DNA from: Metridium senile
Taxonomy: Eukaryota > Cnidaria > Anthozoa > Actiniaria > Metridiidae
DNA length: 64,000 nucleotides
NCBI GenBank assembly: GCA_949775045.1
Contig: OX459105.1
Coordinates: 15,896,227 to 15,960,226, forward strand
Direction of reading: 5' to 3'
Shown here piece by piece: positions 37,244 to 47,199 of this stretch. The position numbers and the translations under genes are program-made. The notes under the pieces are model-generated. The model saw only the letters and a program-made list of their open reading frames with translations, searched no databases and had not been told where the DNA came from. Each line of letters starts with the position of its first letter. The first letter of the stretch is position 1.

Positions 37244-38506
37244 TTACTGCAGTTTATGTTTACGGTCTTCATCTGGGTCATAGTCAGGCTAAAGAAATCA
37301 TAAGAAAAGAAAATAGTACCCTTTAGACACTTTGTCACCCGTGAAATGAAAAGACTACAAGCTAGTTGTGCAAGGGCTTATTAGGGATAACATATGTATA
37401 CTTTACTAGAACGCAGTGATTTCATGACTATATCGCCGCACTTGTGAATTTATTATTAAGAAATGGTTATTTTTACTTTAATATTAGACAACAACATAGA
37501 CGTGACGATACTCTTAGATTTATGAATTCAAACATTATCCTTTGTGTCTCTAGCTAGCTTGTAGGCTTTTCATGGGAGACAAACTTTCTAGGAAAAGGCA
37601 TATCAAAAACAAATCCATGCAGTCGAACCTCGTACGGGCTCAAAATCAGAACCGGGCAGATTTCACTATTTTGTTTTGTTTACGGAAAACCAAAAAGAAA
37701 GAGAAGAGAGAGTTGAATTGCCCTATTAAATTAATATGACGTCACGATGTGTTTTAGTGGGGGATAGAATCGCCGAAAACAATGGTAATTTCAACTAAAT
37801 GTTTTTTCTCTTTGAAAATTGAGCTTCAAATTAACTAATTTTTATGTATCTTATGTGTCTATGTTTATACTTTCATATTTATGGCATTTTGTTGTCATTT
37901 CTTTCCTATCCGTCTTGTAAATGCAATTTTATCGTGTATTCTTGTATTGTTGTTATGAATCTGTCCCCAACTGGCGACCATGATCCTTAGCGTTAGAACA
38001 ATAGAATGTTTTGATGTGACGTCATAATGAAATAGGACAATTGTATACAGTTTCTTATTATTGTTTACAGGCCGTATAACAGAAGCACAGTAAGGAGTGA
38101 AAAGCTGTACGAGGAGAAACTGATGACTATGATGATGATGATGATGATTATGATGGTGATAATAATGATGAAGATGGTGATGATGATGATGATATTCATG
38201 CATGATGGTGATAAAGACGAATGATGATGATAATGTGTTACTTACGTCGTTATTTTCATCACCAATCTCTCTCTTCTTCCTGCCCGCGCAGACGCGAATT
38301 TTTTTACATAACTCTTTGCATTTATCGCTGCCATGGTCGTATCGGCATACGGTTTTGACGCTCTGGTCGCACTGGTACACTGTCTTATAATAACTACATG
38401 CAGGTGCACGCCTACGCCTACGCCTGCGACTCCAACCCCATCCCTCGGCATCAGGTAGCACAAGTACACACACCAGTAACATTACAAGGAGGATCTTCAT
38501 ATTCAT
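37244..38506 (-). CDS. Secreted arginine-rich six-cysteine peptide, left copy
   Basis: Two coding exons: 38506-38246 (87 codons) and 37288-37244 (14 codons and TAA), joined at GAC/GTAAGT and TTCTTTAG/CCTGAC, giving a 101-residue precursor. It has a signal peptide (MNMKILLVMLLVCVLVLPDA, cut near AEG/WGW), then WGWSRRRRRRR, then a domain with Cys spacing C-x8-C-x7-C-x8-C-x3-C-x5-C, a KKRE dibasic site, and an acidic tail ending PDYDPDEDRKHKLQ. This layout suggests a processed cationic host-defence-type peptide with an acidic C-terminal propiece. That role is inference and I recognise no named family. Without splicing, the first exon's frame stays open through the intron microsatellite and would give a His-rich tail. 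An alternative acceptor at 38105 also exists. Poly(A) signal on the minus strand: TTTATT at 37173-37178. Confidence 0.75.
38125..38230. repeat. ATG/GAT microsatellite in the peptide-gene intron
   Basis: ATGATGATG...GTGATGATGATG lies within the intron. On the minus strand it would be read as histidine codons. The right-arm intron has the same repeat (about 51600-51770) in diverged form. Confidence 0.75.
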
Positions 38507-39116
38507 CGTGCAGGTAATCTAAAAACAACAATATCGCTTATAATTAGAGGACGAACACTGATCGTGGGTGAATCTAATGTGAATCCATAACAAAATCAGA
38601 CGACTTTTCTGTCTCAAATGTTTGCGTTTCGTCTCTCTCATTTCACACTAGACGACTCGCTCGTCAGTCATAAGACTAATCAAACAACCAAACGTTAGAC
38701 TAACAGCTACTGGCAAAATGACTAATATAGACGAATAGGTGCTTAAAGTAAGAAACAATCTAACAAGCAATAAACGCACAAAGAACCAATCTAACAACCA
38801 AACCAAGTGGCCGGATGACTAACGAAATTCAAAAAAAGAAGTAAGAAGCCTGATTAAATCTAAACTGTCCAACAACCCATTCAGAATACCTATTAATTAA
38901 ACAATCATATTCAAACCTAAAAGCCTTCAAAACCTATCGTCCAATACAATGTTGGTAGGCTTTAAAAATATACAGGAATCATATACTGAGTAAAACCCTA
39001 ACATTGCTAAAAACAAAAGAGTAGAGGCTGATTTATGCTATCATTAAAATGCCAATACCTTTCCGTAATTCTAAGGTGTTTCTAGTATCGATTCTAGTGG
39101 CAAATACGATCCTTAC

Positions 39117-39222
39117 CTCCCTGTGGTTCTCTTGTTTGGGATGTTCTCAATCGACGTCAAATTACAACAGACAGCTCACTGTTCGGTGTATAGTTAACTC
39201 ACTACATACAGGCCTTATATAT
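39117..39222 (-). promoter_or_regulatory. TATA promoter and 5' UTR exon of the left peptide gene
   Basis: On the minus strand TATATAAGG (39222-39213 region) is followed about 25-30 bp later by a probable start and a non-coding exon ending at GGAG/GTAAGG (39117). The next exon opens about 12 bp before the ATG at 38506. The right arm preserves the same arrangement almost base for base, supporting function. Confidence 0.65.
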
Positions 39223-39744
39223 ACTTTATACGACTGGTTGATTACATCATCCACCAATACCTTAGATGGGTAGTATGGGGAAAAATGTTTCAATGGTAAA
39301 AATAACAAACGAGTTGTAACAAGACTTGGTAAATATTTTTTGGCAGAAAGACGTATTTCTAATATTGTTATGATGTTTTTTTGCTATTTTTATGCTATTT
39401 TTGAGCCTATACATAATGTTTTGAGGAAGTAACATATTTAGGTATACAGCAAGTTCTAAACAGTTGCCAAAAGTTGACCAAATCATTCCAAGACTGAATG
39501 GAATTATGGGTACTTTGCTAAGCACTTACAATCAAAGGTTGTTAAAGTCAACTATATATCTCAATAATTACCTGCATGATTTTGATAATGAAAAACAAAA
39601 AAGAATTGTTGTTTGTTATTGTAAGCACATCGATTATTGTTATTTTCTTTTAAAGTATCAATACACCTGAGCAACGAAGTACGTCAATTGAGACAGGAGT
39701 ATAGTCTTACTTATTTATATCGATACGTAATAGACTGAGATTGT

Positions 39745-39891
39745 TAACACCGAAAAATATGTTAACTTAACTTTACTGACGTTTCAAGCTTTAGTCCTTC
39801 ATCGGATCTCTCTTAGTTTAACTATTTTACTCTGACGTGGGGCTAAAGCTGGGAACGTCAGAAACGTTAAGTTAACATTTTTTATGGTGTT
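39745..39891. mobile_element. Foldback element inserted in the left arm only
   Basis: AACACCGAAAAATATGTTAA through CTTTACTGACGTT is mirrored by AACGTCAGAAACGTTAAGTT and AACATTTTTTATGGTGTT. Arm homology is interrupted here and resumes just after it. A partial relative lies near 19215-19245. Confidence 0.7.
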
Positions 39892-39892
39892 A

Positions 39893-40005
39893 GAGTGCTT
39901 TTCATTAACCTGTGAAACAAAGTGTATTAGTTAAAGTGTGATAGTCAAATAACAACAAAAGAACAAAATGGAAGTAAGGTACGTGGAAGAGTAATACTTT
40001 AAAGA
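39893..40005 (+). repeat. Dispersed repeat R (TTAACCYGTGAAACAAAGTG end), first copy
   Basis: TTAACCTGTGAAACAAAGTG, then GATAGTCAAATAACAACAAA and AGAACAAAATGGAA. Related copies are at 40165-40225 (+), 42925-43022 (-), 43030-43125 (+) and 43690-43822 (-). Confidence 0.75.
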
Positions 40006-40569
40006 TTACCTAGCTATGGATCGTTTATATCAAAGACATTAAAAACGTGCAAAAGCTATCACTATTTAGTACTAAATCGCACTAATCAAACAAAAGAAAG
40101 CAATAGAATTAGCATAAAATATCACTATTTAGTACTATTTATGTTGCATCCATTTAGATTGGCATCGTGTATTAGTTAAAGTGCGATATTCAACTAACAA
40201 CAAAAGAACACAATGCAATATTATACACTTAATGACTGGTCCCGAGGCTGGTTTCCCGAGGGATCAGCCATTAAGCGTTTTGTTATATAGCTTATCATTT
40301 TAGACAAGTCAATTAAGAAAATTTGAATTTTTATTCAATGCGCTTGGCACTTGTATCCCAATCGGGATACAGTTAGATTTAACTAGTATCACATGAGCAT
40401 CTATCAACCAATAAGAATGCTCGTTATATAGTCAAAATGTTTAGCTATATAACAAGGTTCATACACTTATCACTTATTGACTGGGACCGAGGTAAACAGT
40501 ATGTTCTGTGGTCCCGAGACCGCTGATTTTTCCCGAGGCGGAGCCGAGGTTTCGGTCTATAAGTGTTTT

Positions 40570-40792
40570 GTTATATACCAACTGTCAAAGAACAACAGAA
40601 ACGTAGCTATTTCCAAAGATTTTTATTCTAAACATGACCTTCATAAACTAAAACTAAACTAAAACTTCCGGTTTTGTTATTTCCCGCTGAGAATCGTTGC
40701 CGCGGAAACATCCAAATTTGTTCACGTTCACGTGATACCCTTTCGCCCAATCAAAGTGCGAGAAAAATGAACTTTGACAGTTGGTATATAAC
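40570..40792. mobile_element. Foldback element with GTTATATACCAACTGTCAAA ends
   Basis: GTTATATACCAACTGTCAAA is mirrored by TTTGACAGTTGGTATATAAC. It is preceded by GGTCCCGAGG-rich repeats (about 40237-40560) with another inverted pair, TGTTATATAGCT and AGCTATATAACA (about 40281-40455). Confidence 0.7.
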
Positions 40793-40860
40793 TAAAAAGT
40801 GTGTGTTCACAGGTTAATGAGAACAGTTCTAAAATATTTTTACGTGCAAAAAGAATCACT

Positions 40861-41175
40861 ATGCTATTTTTACTATTCCTGTAAAATTGGAAACTTTATT
40901 GAAAACAGGAACTTCCTGCCAAATGCAAGTGATAATATTTGACTGCGGCCACCGTGGTCACCTAATGACGCATGTTGTTAAATGGAAATAACTGATTTGA
41001 ACATTTTAATTTTGTGTATTTCAAAATTTATATTAACATCACCACCTTACAAACACTATGTTTACATTAGAAACCGACAATGACGCAAGTACATCTTTTA
41101 TTAAACTGTAATCATAAAAGTAGCATAACCACACATTTCCTTAAAAAAAAGATATTTGTATATTTATTTATCCAT
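40861..41175 (-). repeat. Left half of the central ~300-bp inverted repeat
   Basis: It runs from ATGCTATTTTTACTATTCCT to TATATTTATTTATCC and is the reverse complement, with modest divergence, of 42091-42392. A further copy is at 17297-17555. Confidence 0.8.
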
Positions 41176-41214
41176 GTAGTATCACCTAATGACGCTTGTT
41201 GTTAAAGAGTAATA

Positions 41215-41493
41215 CCACAGGTAGTCCAAGCTATCTGTCTGTGGTTTCATATAATCATTCTATGGGAGAATATATGGCGATTTTAAAAATATACAAAATT
41301 TGTATAAATAATAAAAATAAAAAGTTCACGCTTGTTTCTTATGTTTTACTTTGACTCCCTGTCAAGTTTCAAGCCATAGTATAAACTTTTATTTTTATTA
41401 TTTATACAAATTTTGTATATTTCTAAAATCGCCACATATTCTCCCATACAAGTCTTATATAAGACCACATATAGTAGCTTGGGCTACCTGTGG
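41215..41493. mobile_element. Stowaway-like MITE with ~110-bp inverted repeats and TA target duplication
   Basis: The arms start CCACAGGTAGTCCAAGCTA and end TAGCTTGGGCTACCTGTGG. Each side is bordered by TA (41213-41214 and 41494-41495). Long ATTTTGTATA/TATACAAAAT arms face a loop of about 60 bp. The TA duplication fits Tc1/mariner-type MITEs. It interrupts a copy of dispersed repeat R (AAAGAGTAA-TA-CACTAAAGTGTG). Confidence 0.8.
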
Positions 41494-41799
41494 TAGTACA
41501 CTAAAGTGTGTTTCACGGGTTAATGAAAACCACTCTAATTTAAAGGTTTTAGTGTTTTTGCTCTAGTTATAATAAGTATTCCTCCAGAACATTGGAAACT
41601 CGGGGTGATGGTGTCGAAAATGAAGGTCCTGTCTCTCCAAAAAAAACTTAACAACATTGAGGGACGTAAAATAATTTTTTTTTTTTTTAATATAAACATA
41701 TTTTATTCAGATATTAACCCCAAGAGCAAGAGCTCATCGAGGGGGTCTATATATATTATTTACAATACAGTAAAAGAAATGGGTTGTATGGTGGCAGCT

Positions 41800-41990
<191 letters not shown>

Positions 41991-42090
41991 GACCAAAAAC
42001 ATTTTTTATTCCACAAATGTTGATAAATTTGTGATTTGGGAAAAATGCTTTTGCACGTATCCCCGCCCCCCTCCCCTTCTCAGATACTAC

Positions 42091-42392
42091 AAGGATAAAT
42101 AAATATACAAATATCTTTTTTTAAGGAAATGTGTGGTTATGTTACTATTATGATTACAGTTTAATAAAAGATGTACTTGCGTCATTGTCGGTTTCTAATG
42201 TAAACATAGTGTTTGTAAGGTGGTGATGTTAATATGAAGATCGAAATACACAAAAATGTTCAAATCAGTTATTTCCATTTAACAACATGCGTCATTAGGT
42301 GACCACGGTGGCCGCAGTCAAATATTAGCACTTGCATTTGTCAGGAAGTTCCTGTTTTCAATAAAGTTTCCAATTTTACATGAAGGGTAAAA
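42091..42392 (+). repeat. Right half of the central inverted repeat
   Basis: It is the reverse complement of 40861-41175, with phrases AAGGATAAATAAATATACAA, GGTGACCACGGTGGCCGCAG and AGGAAGTTCCTGTTTTC. It matches 17297-17555 directly. Confidence 0.8.
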
Positions 42393-42442
42393 AAACATTT
42401 GAAGTTATAGAGTTGTTTTTATTAGCCCGTTAAATCAAAGTA

Positions 42443-42688
42443 GAGTGCAAACAATATAACCGTGAAACATTAACAAAAACTAATTTTGCTAAATTTCACT
42501 AAATTAGTCTATTGTTAATTTAGTGTGATCACTGAACCGCGAATGCGTATTGTGCGCTAGCTAGGACACTTGGCTGATTGCATGTGCACACTAAATTTAG
42601 TCTATTCACGCTTCAACTATTTTTCACTAATTTCGACTAATTTTCGACTAATTAGTTTTTGAGTTTCACGGTTATATTGTTTGCACTC
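42443..42688. mobile_element. MITE with TA target duplication
   Basis: GAGTGCAAACAATATAACCG at the left is mirrored by CGGTTATATTGTTTGCACTC at the right, each bordered by TA (42441-42442 and 42689-42690). The interior has repeated CACTAAWTTxGACTAATT motifs and is non-coding. Confidence 0.8.
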
Positions 42689-42924
42689 TATATAATAGTT
42701 AAAGTTACTTTATTCTTAGTGCATTCCATTCAAAACAAAATACAATCTAGTTATGGGGAGTAAATATCGCTGTATATTTATTATTTCAAATTAATGAGAC
42801 CAAGAATGCCCAATAGACAAAACTGCAACCTCAAAAAGTTGTGACTGTTTCTTTATTATGTTCTTATTGTGTATGGGCTTATTTCATCCAATAGAGTTGT
42901 TCTAATATAACACGTGAAACACTC

Positions 42925-43125
42925 TTGAATAGCATATCGTCTTTAATGCACCTTTATTCCATTGTGTTCTTTTGTTGTAATTTGACTATCACACTTTAAC
43001 TGATACACTTTGTTTCACGGGTTAAAGTGTACAACTGACTAACCCGTGAAACAAAGTGTATTATTTCAAGAATGATTGTCAAATAACAACAAAAGAATAC
43101 AATGGAATAAAGGTGCATTAAAGAA
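42925..43125. repeat. Head-to-head pair of dispersed repeat R
   Basis: TGATACACTTTGTTTCACGG followed by GTTAAAGTG, and 20 bp later ACTAACCCGTGAAACAAAGT followed by GTATTA, are inverse copies. Both continue outward into TTGTTATTTGAC/GTCAAATAACAA and CATTGTGTTC/GAATACAATGG. Confidence 0.75.
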
Positions 43126-43181
43126 TGATGTGTTTTATGCACAGGTTAATGAGAAGAGTTCTAATGTATTTACGTGCAAAA

Positions 43182-43346
43182 CAGTGGCGGATCCAGGATT
43201 TTTTTCAGGGAGGGGAGAGGGGGGCACCATTAGGAAATGTAAATAACTTAAGAAAAAATATCTTCGAGCTTTATAATTGTCTGAGCCTGGGGGGGGGGGG
43301 GGGGGGGGGGTTGCACCCCCTGTACCCGTCCCTGGATCCGCCCCTG
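43182..43346. mobile_element. MITE with CAGTGGCGGATCCAGG ends and poly-G core
   Basis: CAGTGGCGGATCCAGG is mirrored by CCTGGATCCGCCCCTG. The element contains a run of 22 G (43289-43310). It splits a copy of a repeat that reads TTTACGTGCAAAA-AGAATCACT elsewhere (40840-40860). The terminus resembles hAT-type non-autonomous elements; that assignment is tentative. Confidence 0.75.
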
Positions 43347-43689
43347 TAAAAAGTATCACTATATTTAGTACAAATTCGCACTAATTAAACAATAGAAAAC
43401 GATAAAATTTGCATAAAATATCACTATTTAGTACTACTTATGTTGTACGCTTTTAGTGTTTGTTCTCGACTACATGTTTTAGTCTTAGCTTCGAATTCTC
43501 CGAAACGTAGAGAACTGAATACTGAATAGTGAATTGCAGACGGAAATGCATTGGGTCATGTAATTTTGTTTAAATTAGAATATATAATTAGTGTGATATT
43601 TAGATAACAACAAAAAAAAAAAACATTTTAATACATTGCATTAATAGTGATATACTAAAGAGTGTTTCATGTGTTAGAGCTGTTCTCAT

Positions 43690-43822
43690 TAACCTGCAGT
43701 GAAATAAACACACTTTAGTGTATTACTCTTTAATGCACCTTAATTCCATTGTGTTCTTTTGTTGTTATTTGACTATCACGCTTTAGCTAATACATTTTGT
43801 TTCACGGGTTAATGAGAACAGT
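43690..43822 (-). repeat. Dispersed repeat R copy, mirror of 39893-40005
   Basis: On the minus strand it reads TTAACCCGTGAAACAAAATG, GATAGTCAAATAACAACAAA, AGAACACAATGGAATTAAGG. Its position relative to the arms matches the left copy, so the arm homology extends inward to here. Confidence 0.75.
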
Positions 43823-44036
43823 TCTAATGGTAGTACTCTCCTGACGAGAGTATAAATAAGACTATACTCCTGTCTCAATTGACGTACTTCGTTGCTCAGG
43901 TGTATTGATACTTTAAAAGAAAATAACAATAATCGATGTGCTTACAATAACAAACAACAATTCTTTTTTGTTTTTCATTATCAGTATAGTCAAAATCATG
44001 GAGGTAATTGTTGAGATATTGAGATATATAGTTGAC

Positions 44037-44203
44037 TTTAAATGTGCCTAAATGGAATTTAGGCTAGTTAGAACCGAGACAAGCAGGTCAGCGGTTTGTT
44101 CTTGTGCCCTGACATTAGCTGGGACTCCCCGCACTACCAGTCCCTCGTGCTTTGCTAGTTGTCTTCAACGATTGCAGTACTCTGTTGTATACAGCATTTG
44201 TTC
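44037..44203 (+). repeat. DIRS terminal repeat A1
   Basis: This 167-bp stretch starts TTTAAATGTGCCTAAATGG and ends CAGCATTTGTTC. It is repeated as A2 at 50167-50333, with no differences noticed. The gag ORF starts inside it (ATG 44052). Confidence 0.9.
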
Positions 44204-45392
44204 GTTATTCTACATTTCTAGTATTTTTATGGTTCGAAAAACCCGTACACGTCGTTACACTGATACCAACATGCTTCCAACACCAACAACAACCTCATCG
44301 TCCTCCAGTTCGGCACCCCCGGCTACTACAGCTCCTGGGACGTCAGTCACGAACACTGACCTTGCTGTGTCCCCTCAATTCATCGCCGCGGTAGCGCAGG
44401 CAGTAAAGGCAGCCTTGGACGCTGATCGACCGTCCGCACAACTCCCTGTCTCTTCAGACCCAGCGTCAAGCAATGTCTCCGCAAGTGCATCGTCGAATCC
44501 TGGCGTCGTGACGACCAACATCACCTCAGGTCTCCCAGCCGGGCCACAAGGTAGGTCTCTTGTTGTGCCTACCTTTGTGAACACTTTTGTCTCCCCGGTC
44601 GCGAGTGTGTTTTCTCCCGGGGAAATTAGCGCTGCAGCTTCTCTAGCCGGTAGTCCGTCCTTGCCCGCGGCTTTCTCTACAGCTAGCATTCCTGCTCTTC
44701 CGGCCTTGGGTCAACCATTTATTGTTGGGCCTGGGTTTTCGCCGATACCGGCAAAATTGGTAACTCGTATCACGGCAGGGAAATTTATTGAAATGGCCGA
44801 CTTGCTGGCTGCCAACCTTCAGCAAATCGACCATGAGCCGCAAGTACTGTTTGACGGCCGCCTGGTGCTCACAACCGGCCCCAGGCGCCAACGTAAGCAA
44901 CTTGACGACATTGCTGCCTGGGTTGAAGCCTTCTCAATCTACACGTTAGTGCTAACCAATACCTTTCCCCACCGTTGGAAAGATCTAACGCAGTACAAGC
45001 TGCTCATCCTACGCACTTCCCGTCAGTTTGGAGGCAACGTATGGCTTGCTTATGACCGGGCGTTTCGTGAGCATGCCGCCGCAGCGAGTCTAACTGACTG
45101 GTCGACAATGAATGTCGAAATATTTAATTTTCATTCAGCTGGGGTCTCGAAGCGTACGATCTCTAGCACCAACACCGTCGAACAGTCAACCGAACCTACA
45201 GGTTCCGTCCAAGCTACAGAGATCTGCAGGTCGTGGAATAGAGGTCGCTGTTCATCGCCTTTCTCTACATGTCGGTATTTGCACAAGTGTGTGAACTGTC
45301 GTGGTTCACATCGCAATACCGAGTGTTTTGACAAGCCATTTCCACCCAGCTCACAGGCATGGGGGCAACCTACTAAACGCAAGAGACCGTAA
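44052..45392 (+). CDS. DIRS gag-like protein with zinc-binding motifs
   Basis: 446 residues. The N-terminal third is Ser/Thr/Ala/Pro-rich low complexity. A central globular segment (about residues 230-360) includes WVEAFSIYTLVL and YKLLILRTSRQFGG, the typical look of DIRS gag-like ORF1 products in aquatic animals. The C-terminus carries two candidate zinc motifs: C-x7-C-x6-C-x3-H (CRSWNRGRCSSPFSTCRYLH) and C-x2-C-x3-H-x4-C (CVNCRGSHRNTEC). It probably packages element RNA. The ATG at 44052 lies in repeat A1; an internal ATG at 44229 is an alternative. The frame is intact. Confidence 0.75.
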   Translation: MEFRLVRTETSRSAVCSCALTLAGTPRTTSPSCFASCLQRLQYSVVYSICSLFYISSIFMVRKTRTRRYTDTNMLPTPTTTSSSSSSAPPATTAPGTSVTNTDLAVSPQFIAAVAQAVKAALDADRPSAQLPVSSDPASSNVSASASSNPGVVTTNITSGLPAGPQGRSLVVPTFVNTFVSPVASVFSPGEISAAASLAGSPSLPAAFSTASIPALPALGQPFIVGPGFSPIPAKLVTRITAGKFIEMADLLAANLQQIDHEPQVLFDGRLVLTTGPRRQRKQLDDIAAWVEAFSIYTLVLTNTFPHRWKDLTQYKLLILRTSRQFGGNVWLAYDRAFREHAAAASLTDWSTMNVEIFNFHSAGVSKRTISSTNTVEQSTEPTGSVQATEICRSWNRGRCSSPFSTCRYLHKCVNCRGSHRNTECFDKPFPPSSQAWGQPTKRKRP

Positions 45393-47199
45393 GGAACACT
45401 TTTCTTTTCTTTTACATTTTAATTTGCATAGAAGCGTTGCAGATTTACTTTATTACGCCTTATTGTACTCTGGTAGCACTGCTACTATTTTCGTGTTATA
45501 GTTATTTTTATCTGTCATTTATACTAGTAGGTTATCAGTAGGTCAAGATGCTTGTCATCATTATGTTGTAAAGTAGTAGTTCTCAAGAGGATTTCTTGTT
45601 GACCTGCCATGTGCTAAGGATACTAATGGGTGTTTTGTTAATGGGATTAAATGGCTTTCTCACGATTCGAGTCATTCATTTATTGTTGCTTTAACTATAG
45701 TTAGATATGTTTTCCCCTTTAATAAATAGCGCCAAGCACAGTCGCCATCATTCGTCCTTAAAACCTGCCCTATTCATTTAGCTGATGGATCATTGCGGAT
45801 CTAGCACGATTTTATTGTTGTACCTTATGGTCGCTGCGCATATATAGCCGGATATTTGCATAATATATATATATATATAAAGTAAAATAAATTCCTAAAA
45901 TTCCTTTTTGCCGATATGGATCATTGCAGCGCTATCATAATTATACGCCTGTGCAGGTAGTATAGGTCACTGCGGACCTGTAGAAGTAGATATTTCATTG
46001 TTATTATAACAACAGCGCTTAGCGATAGCGTGATAGCATAACTTTTCGCGTGCCGTACTCTTCGTAGCCGATGGGTCATTGCAGCTCGAGCGCACTTATC
46101 GATATGTACTTGTCTTTAATAAATAAGCGGGACTATTTTTAGTCTATCACGTGCCTCACTCTTCATGGCTGATGGATCATTGCGGATCTATCATAATTAT
46201 GCATTATAGATCACTGCGGATTTATAGATTTCGATATATACTCGCCGTAACAAAATAGGCGGTTGAGCATACTTTAGCCTATAGCTATCAAGTGCCTTAC
46301 TCTACATGGCTGATGGATCACTGCGGATCTATCATAATTATATGCGTGTGCATGCATTATAGATCACTGCGGATCTATAGTTGTCGATATATTGCCTTCA
46401 AAACAAACGAAAAACAAAAACAAAAAATAGGCGGTTGGGCATATCTTAGCCTATCACGTGCCGTACTCCTCATGGCTGATGGATCACTGCGGATCTATCA
46501 TAATTATGTCGTGTTTATGCATTATAGATCACTGCGGATCTATAGATTTTGATATATACTCGCCTTAAAATAAAACAAGCGGTTGGGCATATTTTAGCCT
46601 ATCACGTGCCGTACTCTTCATGGCTGATGGATCACTGCGGATCTATCATAATTATATGCGTATGTATGCATTATAGATCACCGCGGATCTATCGATTTTG
46701 ATATATACAAGTTTTGGAATAAAATAAGCAGTTGGACATAGTTAAGCCTATCGCATGCCTTGCTCTTCGTGGCCGATTGACAATTGCGGATCCATCATAA
46801 ATATATGCGGGCGCACGCACAATAGATATTTGCGGAACCGTGGCCCAAGATATTTAAAGCCGTATAAAGCCATTATAGATCACAGCGTAGTTGAAGCTCT
46901 AGATATATTTATCTTTTTAACATCGCCAGGCTTTCCGCGTGCGTTTACTCTTTTGTGTGTTAGATCATTGTGGAGTTTCACTTTTGGCTCATGTACAAGC
47001 GTTACTGATCATTGCGGACCAGTGGCATCATCTGCATATTTGCCGTTGTAAACAGCACGTAGCTTGACGCACAATTCGGCTTTGTAGCGTGCCTTATTCT
47101 CTTTAGCCGAGGGGATCCTAGCGGATCACGGCAGAGTTAGCAGGTTGGAATAATACGCACGTATAACAGATCACTACGGTTCCGGTTCCGTTTAGACCC
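45393..47199 (+). repeat. Internal tandem array of the DIRS element
   Basis: This is the non-coding stretch between gag and RT. From about 45775 to 47170, units of roughly 140-166 bp recur. The clearest begin GGCTGATGGATCAYTGCGGA near 46167, 46308, 46474, 46622 and (diverged) 46771. Each unit has a second GATCACTGCGGATCTAT motif about 55 bp later and a CACGTGCCxTACTCTxCATG end. The outer units are degenerate. Confidence 0.8.

Larger units (their letters stand above)
24957..40005 (+). repeat. Left arm of a large inverted duplication
   Basis: Everything from at least 24957 (the partner of the window edge at 64000) to about 40005 recurs in reverse at 43712-64000: sacsin exons and introns, 3' flank, microsatellite block, secreted-peptide gene with promoter, and the sequence inward to a dispersed repeat. 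The outer limit of the arm cannot be seen because the partner runs off the window. Arm-specific insertions include 39745-39891 and tandem duplications at 35.9-36.7 kb. Confidence 0.9.

Noticed and set aside
43125..43359. Pro/Gly-rich frames on both strands
   Set aside because: They translate the poly-G/poly-C core of a MITE.
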